A stretch of DNA of 64,000 nucleotides from RPRC01 sp034933285 (GCA_034933285.1 JAYFNT010000033.1:1-64000), one strand, 5' to 3'; shown: positions 25,659 through 34,240, numbered from the stretch's first letter. Notes: generated by a model not told the origin, from the sequence alone. Translations and numbers: made by a program.

Positions 25659-25689
25659 AAAGTCGAAATTAAGTGAGAAAGGCCCTCCC

Positions 25690-27012
25690 ATGACACAGCG
25701 GATAATGATCAGGAACAGTGCAGTGACACACATGCCGTTCAGTATGTCGTTCCTCCCCCTGGCGATGGAGTTCGCTGACAAGGGGGCACGGGCTTTCGGC
25801 TATGGCGAGCGGGAGACCGCCGGCCTGGCGCTGGCGGCCGAAGAGCTCTTTTCCTTCTACGCGAGGCGCTCGACCGGGGATTCCCGGGTGGAGCTCGGCC
25901 TGGAAGACCAGGGCTACCGCTTGGCGCTCACCATGTCCTTCCGCGCTGCCAATCCTGACCTGCGCGCCTTCAACCTGACCTGGAAGCCGGGCCACGACAG
26001 CGAGGAAGCGCTGGACATGCTGGGTCCGATGATCGCCGCGCGCAGCGTTTCAGGGCTCCGGCTGGAATTCGGCGACAACGAGCGGGTTGCGCTCCGCGTA
26101 ACGCGGGACCGTGAATATCCGCCGGCAGGCGCCGTGACCCTCCCCCCGGCCGAAGCAGCGAAAAGCGTGCGCCTGGCCGATCCTACCACGGATGACCTGC
26201 GGCACTTCGCCGCCCAGGCTGCCGCGTCGGGTTCGCCCTTCGTTCCCCCGTTCCTGGCCCGTCCCGGCATGGCGGCCGACATGTTCGACACCGGCAGCCT
26301 GAACGCGGCCCTTGTTCTGGGGAACGACTGGATCGTGGGCGGGGTGCTCTGGAGGCCGCTGACCGACACCTGCCTGGAGCTGTACGGTCCGTACCTGTTC
26401 TGCGACGACCCGGGGGACCGGACGCTGGCCATGCTGCTGGACGAGGCGGTGGGGCGGATCTCCCGCACCAGCTTCCGCGGCCTGGTGCGCCGCCAGGGGC
26501 GTCTTGCGGGGCACGAACGCTTCTTCGATTTCCTCGGCGAAGTGGAGATGGCTGGGGTCGACGGCGCCGGCGCTCGTTCTACCTATTACTACCGGCAGCT
26601 GAGGGAAGACAGCAGCGGCGTGGTCTATTGCCCCGCCCCTCTGGCCGCTTTCCTGGAAGACCAGTACGAGCGCCTCTGCCTCCCCCGCCAGGTGCGGGAA
26701 AAAAGCTCCGGCGACCGTTTGCGCGACGCCTCGGTGCTGGCGGTCGAGCTGGAATGGCCGCGCTCGCTGGCCATACTGCGCCCGCTCTGCGCCGGCAAGG
26801 ACATGGCCGCCAACCTTGCCGCCCATCTCGAGCTCCTGCGGGGAGAAGGGATCAGCAATTTCCTGGTCGAGATCAACACCGGCCGCAGCGAGGAAACCGC
26901 CTTTGCCGGAGCGCTGGAGGAGGCAGGTTTTGCCCCGGCCCTGGTGATACCCGACGCGGGCCAGGGCGACCTGGTGGTCTACAGCCGTTCCGTCCGGGAT
27001 GTGCTGCCATGA
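25690..27012 (+). CDS. Second GHKL-like/GNAT-like fusion protein
   Basis: The ATG at 25690 follows GAAAGG; a GTG at 25648 is an alternative start. The 440-residue protein has a heavily degenerate GHKL-like N-terminus (ETAGLALAAEELFSFYARRS, then LEDQGYRLAL) without the N-box Asn or a clear G2 box. A central acyltransferase-like region follows (SVRLADPTTDDLRHFAAQAA, FDTGSLNAALVLGNDWIVGG). The tail (NFLVEINTGRSEETAFAGAL, then EEAGFAPALVIPD) aligns with that of the 21324 protein (YLNLPMASREAAILAGRL, then AEKGYLFAGVIPE). It is probably a diverged paralogue with a structural or altered catalytic role. It overlaps the aminotransferase gene by four bases. Confidence 0.65.
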   Translation: MTQRIMIRNSAVTHMPFSMSFLPLAMEFADKGARAFGYGERETAGLALAAEELFSFYARRSTGDSRVELGLEDQGYRLALTMSFRAANPDLRAFNLTWKPGHDSEEALDMLGPMIAARSVSGLRLEFGDNERVALRVTRDREYPPAGAVTLPPAEAAKSVRLADPTTDDLRHFAAQAAASGSPFVPPFLARPGMAADMFDTGSLNAALVLGNDWIVGGVLWRPLTDTCLELYGPYLFCDDPGDRTLAMLLDEAVGRISRTSFRGLVRRQGRLAGHERFFDFLGEVEMAGVDGAGARSTYYYRQLREDSSGVVYCPAPLAAFLEDQYERLCLPRQVREKSSGDRLRDASVLAVELEWPRSLAILRPLCAGKDMAANLAAHLELLRGEGISNFLVEINTGRSEETAFAGALEEAGFAPALVIPDAGQGDLVVYSRSVRDVLP

Positions 27013-28136
27013 ACCTGGATGCCCTGGTCCCCGAATACGTCCGCTGTTTCCAGGCCTATGTGCCGAGCCGGCCCGATCACCTGCTGAAGCGGGAATACGG
27101 CACTTTAGTGCTCCATCGCCTCAACAACAACGAGAACCCGCTGGGACCGCCCCCGGCCGCGGCCCGCGTCATCGCATCTTTTCCCCCGGATCTGGCCGCC
27201 GTCTACCCGAGCGGAGATTCCTACGACCTGCGCGAGGCCCTGGGCCGCCGCTTCAGCGTATCGCCCGACCGCATCCTGGTGGGCAACGGTTCCTGTGAAG
27301 TGATCTCGTCGGTGATCAAGGCGTTCTGCCAGCCCGGGGACAACATCGTCACCGCCGACAAGACCTTTGCCGTCTACGAATGGGTGGCCGAGTTCTCCGG
27401 CATCGAGGCCCGTCTCGTTCCGCTCCGCGACCACGCCTTCGACCCGCAGGGCATGCTGGACCGGATCGACGGCCGCACCAAGATCGTCTTCGTCTGCAAT
27501 CCCAACAACCCGACCGGCAGCTTCTGGACGCGGCAGGTGCTGGCCGATTTCCTGGAAAAGGCCGGCCAGGAGCGGATCGTCGTGGTGGACGAGGCATACC
27601 GGGAGTTCGTGGAGGACGGGCAGTATCCGGATGCAGTGGCATTGATGGAGCGCTTTCCCAATGTCGTGGCCTTTCGCACGTTCTCCAAAATGTACGCCCT
27701 TGCGGGTCTCAGGTCCGGGTACCTGGTGGGGAGCGGCGACGTGGTGGACGTCATCCGGCGCACCAGCGTCGCTTATTCGGTGAATGTGCAGGCCCAGCAG
27801 GCAGCGCTGGCGGCCCTGTCCGACGATGCCGGCCACATAGCGGCCACCCGCGCCATGGTCCGGGAGGCAAAGGCATTCCTTTGCCGGGCCTGCGACGGAC
27901 TCGGGCTGGAAACGGTCAGCGGGGAGGGGAATTACCTGATGATCCGTGTTCCGGTCAACGACATGCTCATGTACCGGCGGTTGATGAAACGGGGCATGAT
28001 GGTCCGTTCCATGACCGGGTTCCGCTACCCGGGGTGGATCCGGGTCACCCTGCGTGAGATGGCGGTGATGGAAGCCTTTGCCCATTCCCTTGGCGAGGAG
28101 GTGCGGTTGATCCGCGCACAAGGGAGTTCGGCATGA
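27009..28136 (+). CDS. PLP aminotransferase, histidinol-phosphate-aminotransferase-like
   Basis: The 375-residue protein is a fold-type I aminotransferase of the HisC/CobD group: LNNNENPLGPPP, VGNGSCEVI, CNPNNPTG (about 163-170), VVDEAYREF, and the PLP-lysine motif RTFSKMYALAGLRSGY with Lys227. It is not expected to serve histidine synthesis, since it lies inside the biosynthetic cluster and overlaps its neighbours by ATGA. Possible roles are amination of the aldehyde made by LuxC/LuxE or of a keto acid, or CobD-like decarboxylation. The arginine in the C-terminal WIRVTLRE motif suggests a carboxylate or phosphate group on the substrate. Confidence 0.85.
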   Translation: MNLDALVPEYVRCFQAYVPSRPDHLLKREYGTLVLHRLNNNENPLGPPPAAARVIASFPPDLAAVYPSGDSYDLREALGRRFSVSPDRILVGNGSCEVISSVIKAFCQPGDNIVTADKTFAVYEWVAEFSGIEARLVPLRDHAFDPQGMLDRIDGRTKIVFVCNPNNPTGSFWTRQVLADFLEKAGQERIVVVDEAYREFVEDGQYPDAVALMERFPNVVAFRTFSKMYALAGLRSGYLVGSGDVVDVIRRTSVAYSVNVQAQQAALAALSDDAGHIAATRAMVREAKAFLCRACDGLGLETVSGEGNYLMIRVPVNDMLMYRRLMKRGMMVRSMTGFRYPGWIRVTLREMAVMEAFAHSLGEEVRLIRAQGSSA

Positions 28137-30433
28137 ACGGAGAGCGGCAGGCGCTGGAAATCGGCAGGCCCGCGGCCCGCGGCGACGCCCCGGCAAAGGC
28201 GTCCGGGCAGGAACGGTTCGCCTCCGACCACTATCCCGGCGACATGGTCTGGGCCGGCGCCGTGCGGGCAGGCGTCCCCCACGGCAGGCTCCTTGGCGTG
28301 GACGCGGCAGCGGCCCTTGCCGTGCCCGGAGTGCTCAGGGTGCTGACCGCTGCCGATGTGCCCGGCCCGAACCGCCACGGCATCATCCTCAAAGACATGC
28401 CGGTGCTGGCCGATGATCTGGTGCGCTACAGCGGAGACGCGGTCGCGCTGGTGCTTGCCGGGACACGGGAGTCGCTGCGGCTGGCTGTTCCGCTGGTGCG
28501 TCCGCTCATCGAGCCCCTGCCGGCCGTGTTCGATCCTGAAGCGGCCATGGCGGAAGGCGCTCCCCGGCTGCATGAGGACCGGGAGAACAACCTGCTCATG
28601 GATGCGGAAATCCGTAAGGGCGATTATCTGGGCGCATTCGAAGAGTGCGATGCAGTGGTCGCGGAAGAGTTCTCGACCCCGGTCCAGGCCCACGCGTTTC
28701 TCGAAACCGAAAACGGTGTGGCGCGCTGTGCGGAAGACGGCTCGATCGACATGACCGTGTCTACCCAGTCCCCTTTCCGCGACCGGTTGGAGATCGGCCA
28801 TGCCCTGGGCATGCCTTACGACAAGTTCCGCATCTCCAGCCCGAGCCTGGGAGGCGGGTTCGGCGGCAAGGACGGCGCGACCGTGCAGTGCCTCCTGGCG
28901 CTGGCCGCGCTGCATGCCGGGGGGCGGCCGGTCAAGATGCACTGGGACCGGGAGGAAAACTTCACGGCCGGCTACAAGCGCCACGGCTGCCGGCTCCGCT
29001 ACCGGCTGGGCGCGAAACGTGACGGGACGCTGCATGCCCTTTGCTGCGAACTGCTCTACGACACCGGCGCCTATGCCCATCTGGGGGGCGAGGTGATGGA
29101 GCTGGGCATGGAGCATGCCGGCGGACCCTACCGCATCCCCCACCTGCTGGTCAAAGGCAGGTGCGTCTTCACCAACAACCCGGTGGCCGGCGCCATGCGC
29201 GCTTTCGGCGTCTGCCAGGTCACGTTCGCCTTCGAATCGATGATCGATCTCCTGGCGGAAAAGCTGGGCATGGACCCGCTGGAGCTGCGGCAGCGCAACG
29301 CCCTGGTGGAGGGCGACACCAACTGCGCCGGGGTGCGGCTGGTCACCTCCACCGGCGTGGCCGGATGCCTGGATTTGATCAAGAACCACCCGCTCTGGCT
29401 GGGGCGCGATCTGTGGAAGCGCGAGGCTCCGCCCGGCGTCCGGCGCGGCGTGGGGCTGGCAGCGGTGTTCAATGCGGCAGGCTATGGCGACAAGGTCCGC
29501 GACTCGGCCATTGCAAAGGTGGAACTCTCCCCAACTGGAGAGATCGTGGTATACAACGCCGTATCGGACATGGGCCAGGGGAACTCCGCTGCCTTCCTGC
29601 AGATGGCCGGGCATATCCTGGGCCAGGATGCCGGGCGCATGCGGCTCGTGCAGCCGGACACCACGGTCTGCTACCCGTCGGGATCGTCATCCGCCGGCCG
29701 CACCACCTATACCTACGGCAATGCGCTGGCTAAGGCCTGCGAGGAACTCAGGGCCCGCCTGATCAACCGGGCCGGGATGCTGCTCTTCATCGACAACGAC
29801 CGGGGCCTGCGGCTCGTCCCCGGGATGGTGGTGCACCCAGCCAGCGGACGCGAAGTGCCGCTGGAGCGCCTTGCTGGATTCATGCCCCGGGAGGACCGGG
29901 TCTGCATCAGCCAGTTCGTGGCCCCGGTCTGCGACGAGGTTCCGGATACCGCGAAAGGGTTCTTCATCGGTTTCCCCCACGTGATCTTCGCCTACGGAGC
30001 GCACCTGGCCCGCATCGAGGTCGACCTGGCGACCGGCGTGATCCGTGTCGCCGATTACCTCGCGGCCACGGACGGCGGCGCGGTGATCAATCCCGCCATG
30101 TTCGACCAGCAGATCCATGGCGGAGTGGCCCAGGGGCTCGGCTACGCCCTGACCGAGGAGCTGGTGAACCGCGAGGGCGTGGTGCTGAACCGCGACCTGG
30201 GAACCTACCTGGTGCCGGGGGCGCTCGATGTTCCGGACATGGTTTCCATCCCGTGCCGCGGCAAGGAGGATACCGGTCCGTTCGGCATGAAGGGTGTCGG
30301 CGAGGTTGCCATGAACGGTCCCCTGCCGGCAGTGGCCAACGCGCTCGCCGATGCGTGCGGGATACGGCTGTGCCATGGGCCGCTTACCCCGGTGCGGGTT
30401 CTCGCGGCATTAGGGGCGAAGGATGAATTATGA
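28133..30433 (+). CDS. Molybdenum hydroxylase large subunit (xanthine dehydrogenase family)
   Basis: The 766-residue protein is a molybdopterin-cytosine-dinucleotide-binding subunit: LGGGFGGKDGATVQ, GAMRAFGVCQVTFAFESM, DMGQGNSAAF, and the active-site glutamate segment KGVGEVAMNGP near the C-terminus. It lacks the AYRCSFR loop of aerobic CO dehydrogenase. The usual GAMRGFGVPQ reads R-A-F-G-V-C, an unusual change near the substrate pocket. These enzymes hydroxylate N-heterocycles or oxidise aldehydes using water. With the Fe-S and FAD subunits encoded next it forms a complete three-subunit enzyme. The substrate is unknown; an intermediate of this pathway is likely. Confidence 0.88.
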   Translation: MNGERQALEIGRPAARGDAPAKASGQERFASDHYPGDMVWAGAVRAGVPHGRLLGVDAAAALAVPGVLRVLTAADVPGPNRHGIILKDMPVLADDLVRYSGDAVALVLAGTRESLRLAVPLVRPLIEPLPAVFDPEAAMAEGAPRLHEDRENNLLMDAEIRKGDYLGAFEECDAVVAEEFSTPVQAHAFLETENGVARCAEDGSIDMTVSTQSPFRDRLEIGHALGMPYDKFRISSPSLGGGFGGKDGATVQCLLALAALHAGGRPVKMHWDREENFTAGYKRHGCRLRYRLGAKRDGTLHALCCELLYDTGAYAHLGGEVMELGMEHAGGPYRIPHLLVKGRCVFTNNPVAGAMRAFGVCQVTFAFESMIDLLAEKLGMDPLELRQRNALVEGDTNCAGVRLVTSTGVAGCLDLIKNHPLWLGRDLWKREAPPGVRRGVGLAAVFNAAGYGDKVRDSAIAKVELSPTGEIVVYNAVSDMGQGNSAAFLQMAGHILGQDAGRMRLVQPDTTVCYPSGSSSAGRTTYTYGNALAKACEELRARLINRAGMLLFIDNDRGLRLVPGMVVHPASGREVPLERLAGFMPREDRVCISQFVAPVCDEVPDTAKGFFIGFPHVIFAYGAHLARIEVDLATGVIRVADYLAATDGGAVINPAMFDQQIHGGVAQGLGYALTEELVNREGVVLNRDLGTYLVPGALDVPDMVSIPCRGKEDTGPFGMKGVGEVAMNGPLPAVANALADACGIRLCHGPLTPVRVLAALGAKDEL

Positions 30434-30449
30434 AGGATGAAGGAAAATC

Positions 30450-30929
30450 GTGAAACTGACCTTTGAGCTCAATGAAGTCGAGATAAGGATCGATGCCCCT
30501 GCGGACCGGCGGGTGGTGGACCTGTTGCGGGAGGACCTGGGGCTGACCGGGACCAAGGAGGGGTGCGGCACCGGGGAATGCGGCGCCTGCACGGTCCTGG
30601 TGAACGGCGAGGCCCGTCTCTCCTGCCTGATGGTGGCGGGGCAGCTCGAGGGAGCGCGCGTTACGACCGTCGAGGGCCTGAGCCTTACCCCGGAAGGGGC
30701 GATTGTGCGGCGGGCGTTCGTCGAAGAGGGCGCGGTCCAGTGCGGCTACTGCACGCCTGGTATGGAAATGGCGGCCATGGACCTGCTGCGGCGGGATCCC
30801 GCGCCGAGCCGTGAACTGATCAGGGAGGGGCTCTCCGGCAATATCTGCCGCTGCACCGGTTACGTGAAAATAGTGGATGCGGTCGAGCGCGCGGCCCGGG
30901 AAATCCGTGAACAGCGGGAGGGAGCATGA
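30450..30929 (+). CDS. Molybdenum hydroxylase 2Fe-2S subunit
   Basis: The protein starts at GTG with AAGGA five bases upstream and has 159 residues. It carries both 2Fe-2S clusters of the family: the plant-type ferredoxin motif GCGTGECGACTVLVNG, and the C-terminal helical-domain motifs QCGYCTPGM and GNICRCTGY. It passes electrons from the molybdenum centre to FAD. It is encoded between the large subunit and the FAD subunit and overlaps the latter by ATGA. Confidence 0.92.
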   Translation: MKLTFELNEVEIRIDAPADRRVVDLLREDLGLTGTKEGCGTGECGACTVLVNGEARLSCLMVAGQLEGARVTTVEGLSLTPEGAIVRRAFVEEGAVQCGYCTPGMEMAAMDLLRRDPAPSRELIREGLSGNICRCTGYVKIVDAVERAAREIREQREGA

Positions 30930-31774
30930 GGACGGTCCTGTCGCCATCCCGCCTCGAAGAGGTTTTCCCCCTGCTGGAAAGTCATCCCGAAGCCCTGCTG
31001 ATGTCGGGCGGAACCGACCTGCTGGTCAGGCTGCGGGCTGATGCGGGCGCTGACCACCGCCCACTCGTCCTGCTGGCAAACGTGGCCGAGCTGCAGGGCA
31101 TAATGGATACCGGCGGGGAAATCTCTATCGGCGCGGCCACGACCATGAAAAGCCTGATGGCGGACCCGCTTGTTGCTTGCCATGCGCCGCTCCTCGTCCA
31201 GGCCGCCCGCACCGTCGGAGGTCCGGCGATCAGGAACATGGCCACCATCGGCGGCAACATCAGCACCGCATCCCCGGCCGGGGACACCCTGCCGCCGCTG
31301 CATGTCCTGGGCGCCGAGGTCGAACTTGCATCCCGGCAGGGAATGCGCAGGGCGCCGATTGGAGAATTCGTGGCAGGCCCCGGCAGGACGCGGCTCCATG
31401 GCCGCGAGGTCATCACCCGTATATTTGTCCCCTATGGGGGGAGCTTTCCGTTCCAGTCGTTCGTGAAGGTGGGGCTGCGGCGTTCCCTGGCCGTGGCCGT
31501 GACGAGCTTTGCCGGAATGGCCAGGCTTTCCGCCGACGGCCTGGTGGTGGAGGCGCGTTTCGCCTGGGGGAGCGTGGGGCCGACGGTTGTCAGGCTGCCC
31601 GGGCTGGAGGCGGAGCTGGCCGGCGCAAGGCTGGACAGGGATGTGGTCCGCAAAGCTGCCGGGATCGTCCGCGGCAGCGTTTCTCCCATTGACGACATAC
31701 GCGCTTCGGCCGATTACCGGCGCGCCGTGGCCGGAAACCTCCTAGCCGGTTTCCTGGGGGGGATCCATGCCTGA
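30926..31774 (+). CDS. Molybdenum hydroxylase FAD-binding subunit
   Basis: The 282-residue protein is of the CoxM/XdhB type: the FAD-binding segment SGGTDLLVRLR, IGAATTMKSL, and TIGGNISTASPAGDTLPPLH, followed by a CODH-type C-terminal domain (residues about 175-282). It accepts electrons from the 2Fe-2S subunit and passes them to NAD or another acceptor. It overlaps the 2Fe-2S gene by four bases and the following transporter gene by eight. The gene order large-small-medium is common in this family. Confidence 0.9.
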   Translation: MRTVLSPSRLEEVFPLLESHPEALLMSGGTDLLVRLRADAGADHRPLVLLANVAELQGIMDTGGEISIGAATTMKSLMADPLVACHAPLLVQAARTVGGPAIRNMATIGGNISTASPAGDTLPPLHVLGAEVELASRQGMRRAPIGEFVAGPGRTRLHGREVITRIFVPYGGSFPFQSFVKVGLRRSLAVAVTSFAGMARLSADGLVVEARFAWGSVGPTVVRLPGLEAELAGARLDRDVVRKAAGIVRGSVSPIDDIRASADYRRAVAGNLLAGFLGGIHA

Positions 31775-32966
31775 GAATTCAGGACTCTTCACTCCCGGCT
31801 TCCTGGCGCTCAACCTCCAGTTCGCTCTGGTTACGGCCATTGCCGCGGCGTTTTTCGGCTTCTCGGGCTATCTCCAGCACCTGGGCGTAAACCCTGCCAC
31901 TGCCGGTTTCATCATCAGTGCCGATGCCCTGGCAGCGCTGATCGTCCAACCTCTCATCACCCCCCTGATACACTCCGGCACGTCACGCCGCTGGCTCCTG
32001 GCCGGTTCGACAGTCCTTGCCGCTGCGCTGTTCACGGAAGGCCGCGTGACATCAGTCCCGTTCCTGGTTGCCGCACGCCTGCTGCAGGGGGCCGGGTTCA
32101 TTTGCGTCGTGTCAGCCCTGGTAACCATGATCGTACAGTTCATCCCCCCGCAGATGAGCGGCCGCGCATTCGGCTGGGTTTCCCTGGTGCGGCTGATCCC
32201 CTATGCGCTGATTCCCCCTCTCTTCGACATACTCAGGATTGTGCCTGCGTCTTTCGGTGCAGTGCTGGACATTGCCGCACTGGCAGCGTTCGTCCCGGTC
32301 CTTGCACTTGCGCTGCCGCTGCCACTGCCACGGCAGGCCGCAAGCCGGGACAGCGACCGCCCCCCGGGGCTGGCAGGCATGCTCGAAAGCCTGCGGTCCG
32401 GCGCGGTGCAAATGCTGCTCCTCTCCACGCTGCTCTTTTTCTGCGGCTATTCCGCCGTATTCTTCTATCTCAAGCAGTTCGGGGCCGGCAGGGGGATCGC
32501 CAATGTCAGCCTCTTCTTCTCTGTCGCAACGATTGTGATGATCGCCGTCAGGCTTTTTGGGGGATGGATGTTCGACCGCTACAGCAAGGTCCTGCTCTGC
32601 AGCGCCGGCCTGCTGATGGCAGCCGTTTCATATGCGCTGCTGCCGGCCTATGCCGCAGGCAGGGTTTTCTACCTTTTGGCGGTGCTTGCGGGGTTGGGGT
32701 GGGGCATTGCGATGCCGCTCCAGGCTGCCGTCATGTTCGACGTGTCCGGCCCCCGGTCACGCGGTATGAACCAGAATCTCCTGATCGTCATGATGCAGGG
32801 CGGATTTTTCCTGGGACCGTTCCTGGGAGGCCAGATAATCTCCGCTTTCGGTTACAACGCTCTCTTCCTTTGCCTCGCGGACGTGACCCTGCTTGCCATG
32901 TTCATGATGGCCCGCGTCAGGATTTTTTCCTGTAGCGTGCCGAAAGAGAAACTTTCCGGCGGGTAG
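31767..32966 (+). CDS. MFS transporter, last gene of the 23-kb cluster
   Basis: The 399-residue protein has about twelve membrane spans and MFS_1-type features (NPATAGFIISADALAALIVQ, then FDRYSKVLLCSAG for the second motif-A loop). It belongs to a different MFS subfamily from the transporter encoded at 13595. It could import a precursor or export the final product. Translational overlap with the FAD subunit gene and the terminator just downstream mark it as the end of the transcription unit. Confidence 0.85.
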   Translation: MPENSGLFTPGFLALNLQFALVTAIAAAFFGFSGYLQHLGVNPATAGFIISADALAALIVQPLITPLIHSGTSRRWLLAGSTVLAAALFTEGRVTSVPFLVAARLLQGAGFICVVSALVTMIVQFIPPQMSGRAFGWVSLVRLIPYALIPPLFDILRIVPASFGAVLDIAALAAFVPVLALALPLPLPRQAASRDSDRPPGLAGMLESLRSGAVQMLLLSTLLFFCGYSAVFFYLKQFGAGRGIANVSLFFSVATIVMIAVRLFGGWMFDRYSKVLLCSAGLLMAAVSYALLPAYAAGRVFYLLAVLAGLGWGIAMPLQAAVMFDVSGPRSRGMNQNLLIVMMQGGFFLGPFLGGQIISAFGYNALFLCLADVTLLAMFMMARVRIFSCSVPKEKLSGG

Positions 32967-32985
32967 AAGAACGGTTCCTTGTGCT

Positions 32986-33017
32986 AAAAAAGCCCCTTGA
33001 ATTCAAGGGGCTTTTTT
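32986..33017. terminator. Strong bidirectional terminator
   Basis: AGCCCCTTGAATTCAAGGGGCT is a perfect 22-base palindrome, flanked by an A-run on the left and a T-run on the right. It ends the 23-kb cluster on the plus strand and the convergent cold-shock gene on the minus strand. Confidence 0.92.
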
Positions 33018-33035
33018 GCCGTATGCGCAAAGTTC

Positions 33036-33236
33036 TCAAACTTTTCTTACGTTTGCTGCCTGAAGTCCTTTGGGACCTTTGACCACATCGAATTCAACAT
33101 CATCCCCTTCTTGAAGGGATTTGAATCCTTCACCAGTGATAGCGGAAAAATGACAAAAAACATCTTCACCATTTTCCTGCTCAATGAAACCAAAACCCTT
33201 AGCGTCGTTAAACCATTTTACTTTTCCTTTTGCCAT
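33036..33236 (-). CDS. cspA: Cold-shock-domain protein (CspA family)
   Basis: The ATG at 33236 has AGGAGA upstream; a longer frame would add 29 unlikely residues. The 66-residue protein is a single cold-shock OB fold with RNP1 KGFGFIEQE and RNP2 DVFCHFSAI intact. It should bind single-stranded RNA or DNA and act as an RNA chaperone. Mature transcripts probably have a long 5' leader, as the next recognisable gene is about 330 bases upstream (33237-33568) and no other gene is seen in that AT-rich stretch. Several csp paralogues are usual in such genomes. Confidence 0.93.
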   Translation of the reverse strand: MAKGKVKWFNDAKGFGFIEQENGEDVFCHFSAITGEGFKSLQEGDDVEFDVVKGPKGLQAANVRKV

Positions 33237-33509
33237 TTTCTGACTTTCTCCTGACAGTTTGATTTTGACCGGAACCGACTCCGGGCCTTGAGTAGGCCTT
33301 AGCAAGTTAGACTTCCTTGTCAAGGTATTGATCCAGTATCAGTATAAATCATATGTATAAGCCCCAGTGAGTTAATTTGCAAAACTTTTTTTTCAACAGA
33401 ACAGGAATTTTACTTCTATTCGTCCGGAAAGGATTTCCGGATAATATTTTGTGTATGGCATATACGATTGAATCGTCTTTTCACTCTTCGTTTTCTTTAA
33501 TGTTGAGAT

Positions 33510-33542
33510 AAAGAAAGCAGAGCTATTGGACTCTGCCTTTTC
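33510..33542 (-). terminator. Terminator of the PEP-CTERM gene
   Basis: On the minus strand, GCAGAG-N8-CTCTGC is followed by TTTCTTT, 33 bases after the stop codon of the gene at 33569. The opposite face also has a short T-run. Confidence 0.6.
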
Positions 33543-33568
33543 ACACTTTTCCATATTTGAACAATCCT

Positions 33569-34240
33569 TTATTTTCTGTACATTCTAACTCCCAGAATAC
33601 CTGCGATGCCAATCCCAACAAGCAGCAACGTGCCGGGTTCCGGAACCGGGTTGACCGGAGGAGCCGTTGAAATAGCGCCTACAGCGTCTATATCGGCGCC
33701 TGCCGTTGCACCGTTTCCATAGTTTTGATTCAGATCATCTGTTAATCTGACATAAGAAAAATAGTCGCCTATTCCGAAACCATAAGCATCAATATCAATT
33801 CCGGAAGTACTCCCGGACACCTCACCGACGGCATACCAGTCAGTCCCGTTTCTACTGATCTCAACGAATGTCGCTTCCACAGCTGGACCAACCTCGAAAA
33901 CCCACAGATCAGCGCCTGTATTTCCGTTTCCCGTCAAGGAGTTGTCCGTGAATGCGAGAGTAATGCTTCCTCCTTCACCAAGTGAAACGTACTCTGGAGT
34001 GGCGGCGCCATAGTAGTCGGGAGCACCCAACGCCCTTGTCGTGTCCATATATGGTGCTGTAACCCCACCGGAGCCGACATTATAGGAAATAGCCGCATCC
34101 GCAAACGAAGAAATACCACCGGGAAAATCAACACTTCCATAATAGTTGCCAAACAACTCGGCATGGCATATCCCTATGGGAAAAAGAAATAAAGCAATAG
34201 TTGATACAAAGAGAAGTATTTTTCTGATCATAGCTTCCAT
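33569..34240 (-). CDS. PEP-CTERM surface protein
   Basis: The 223-residue protein has a signal peptide (ILLFVSTIALFLFPIGICHA) and a C-terminal PEP-CTERM sorting signal: VPEPGTLLLVGIGIAGI, then a basic end RMYRK. The start used has GGGAGG upstream. The body (GAPDYYGAATPEYVSLGEGG, LWVFEVGPAVEATFVEISR, RLTDDL) resembles secreted beta-sandwich domains found in PEP-CTERM proteins. Exosortase would cleave at PEP and transfer the protein to the cell surface or matrix. No exosortase gene is in the window. Confidence 0.85.
   Translation of the reverse strand: MEAMIRKILLFVSTIALFLFPIGICHAELFGNYYGSVDFPGGISSFADAAISYNVGSGGVTAPYMDTTRALGAPDYYGAATPEYVSLGEGGSITLAFTDNSLTGNGNTGADLWVFEVGPAVEATFVEISRNGTDWYAVGEVSGSTSGIDIDAYGFGIGDYFSYVRLTDDLNQNYGNGATAGADIDAVGAISTAPPVNPVPEPGTLLLVGIGIAGILGVRMYRK

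Noticed and set aside
26628..27008. N-terminal extension of the aminotransferase
   Set aside because: The upstream in-frame part is out-of-frame sequence of the preceding GNAT-like gene, rich in Arg, Gly and Pro; the ATG at 27009 fits the family start.
28133..31774. Aerobic CO dehydrogenase (coxLSM)
   Set aside because: The large subunit lacks the AYRCSFR active-site loop and has an XDH-type GAMRAFG loop instead; gene order is also large-small-medium.
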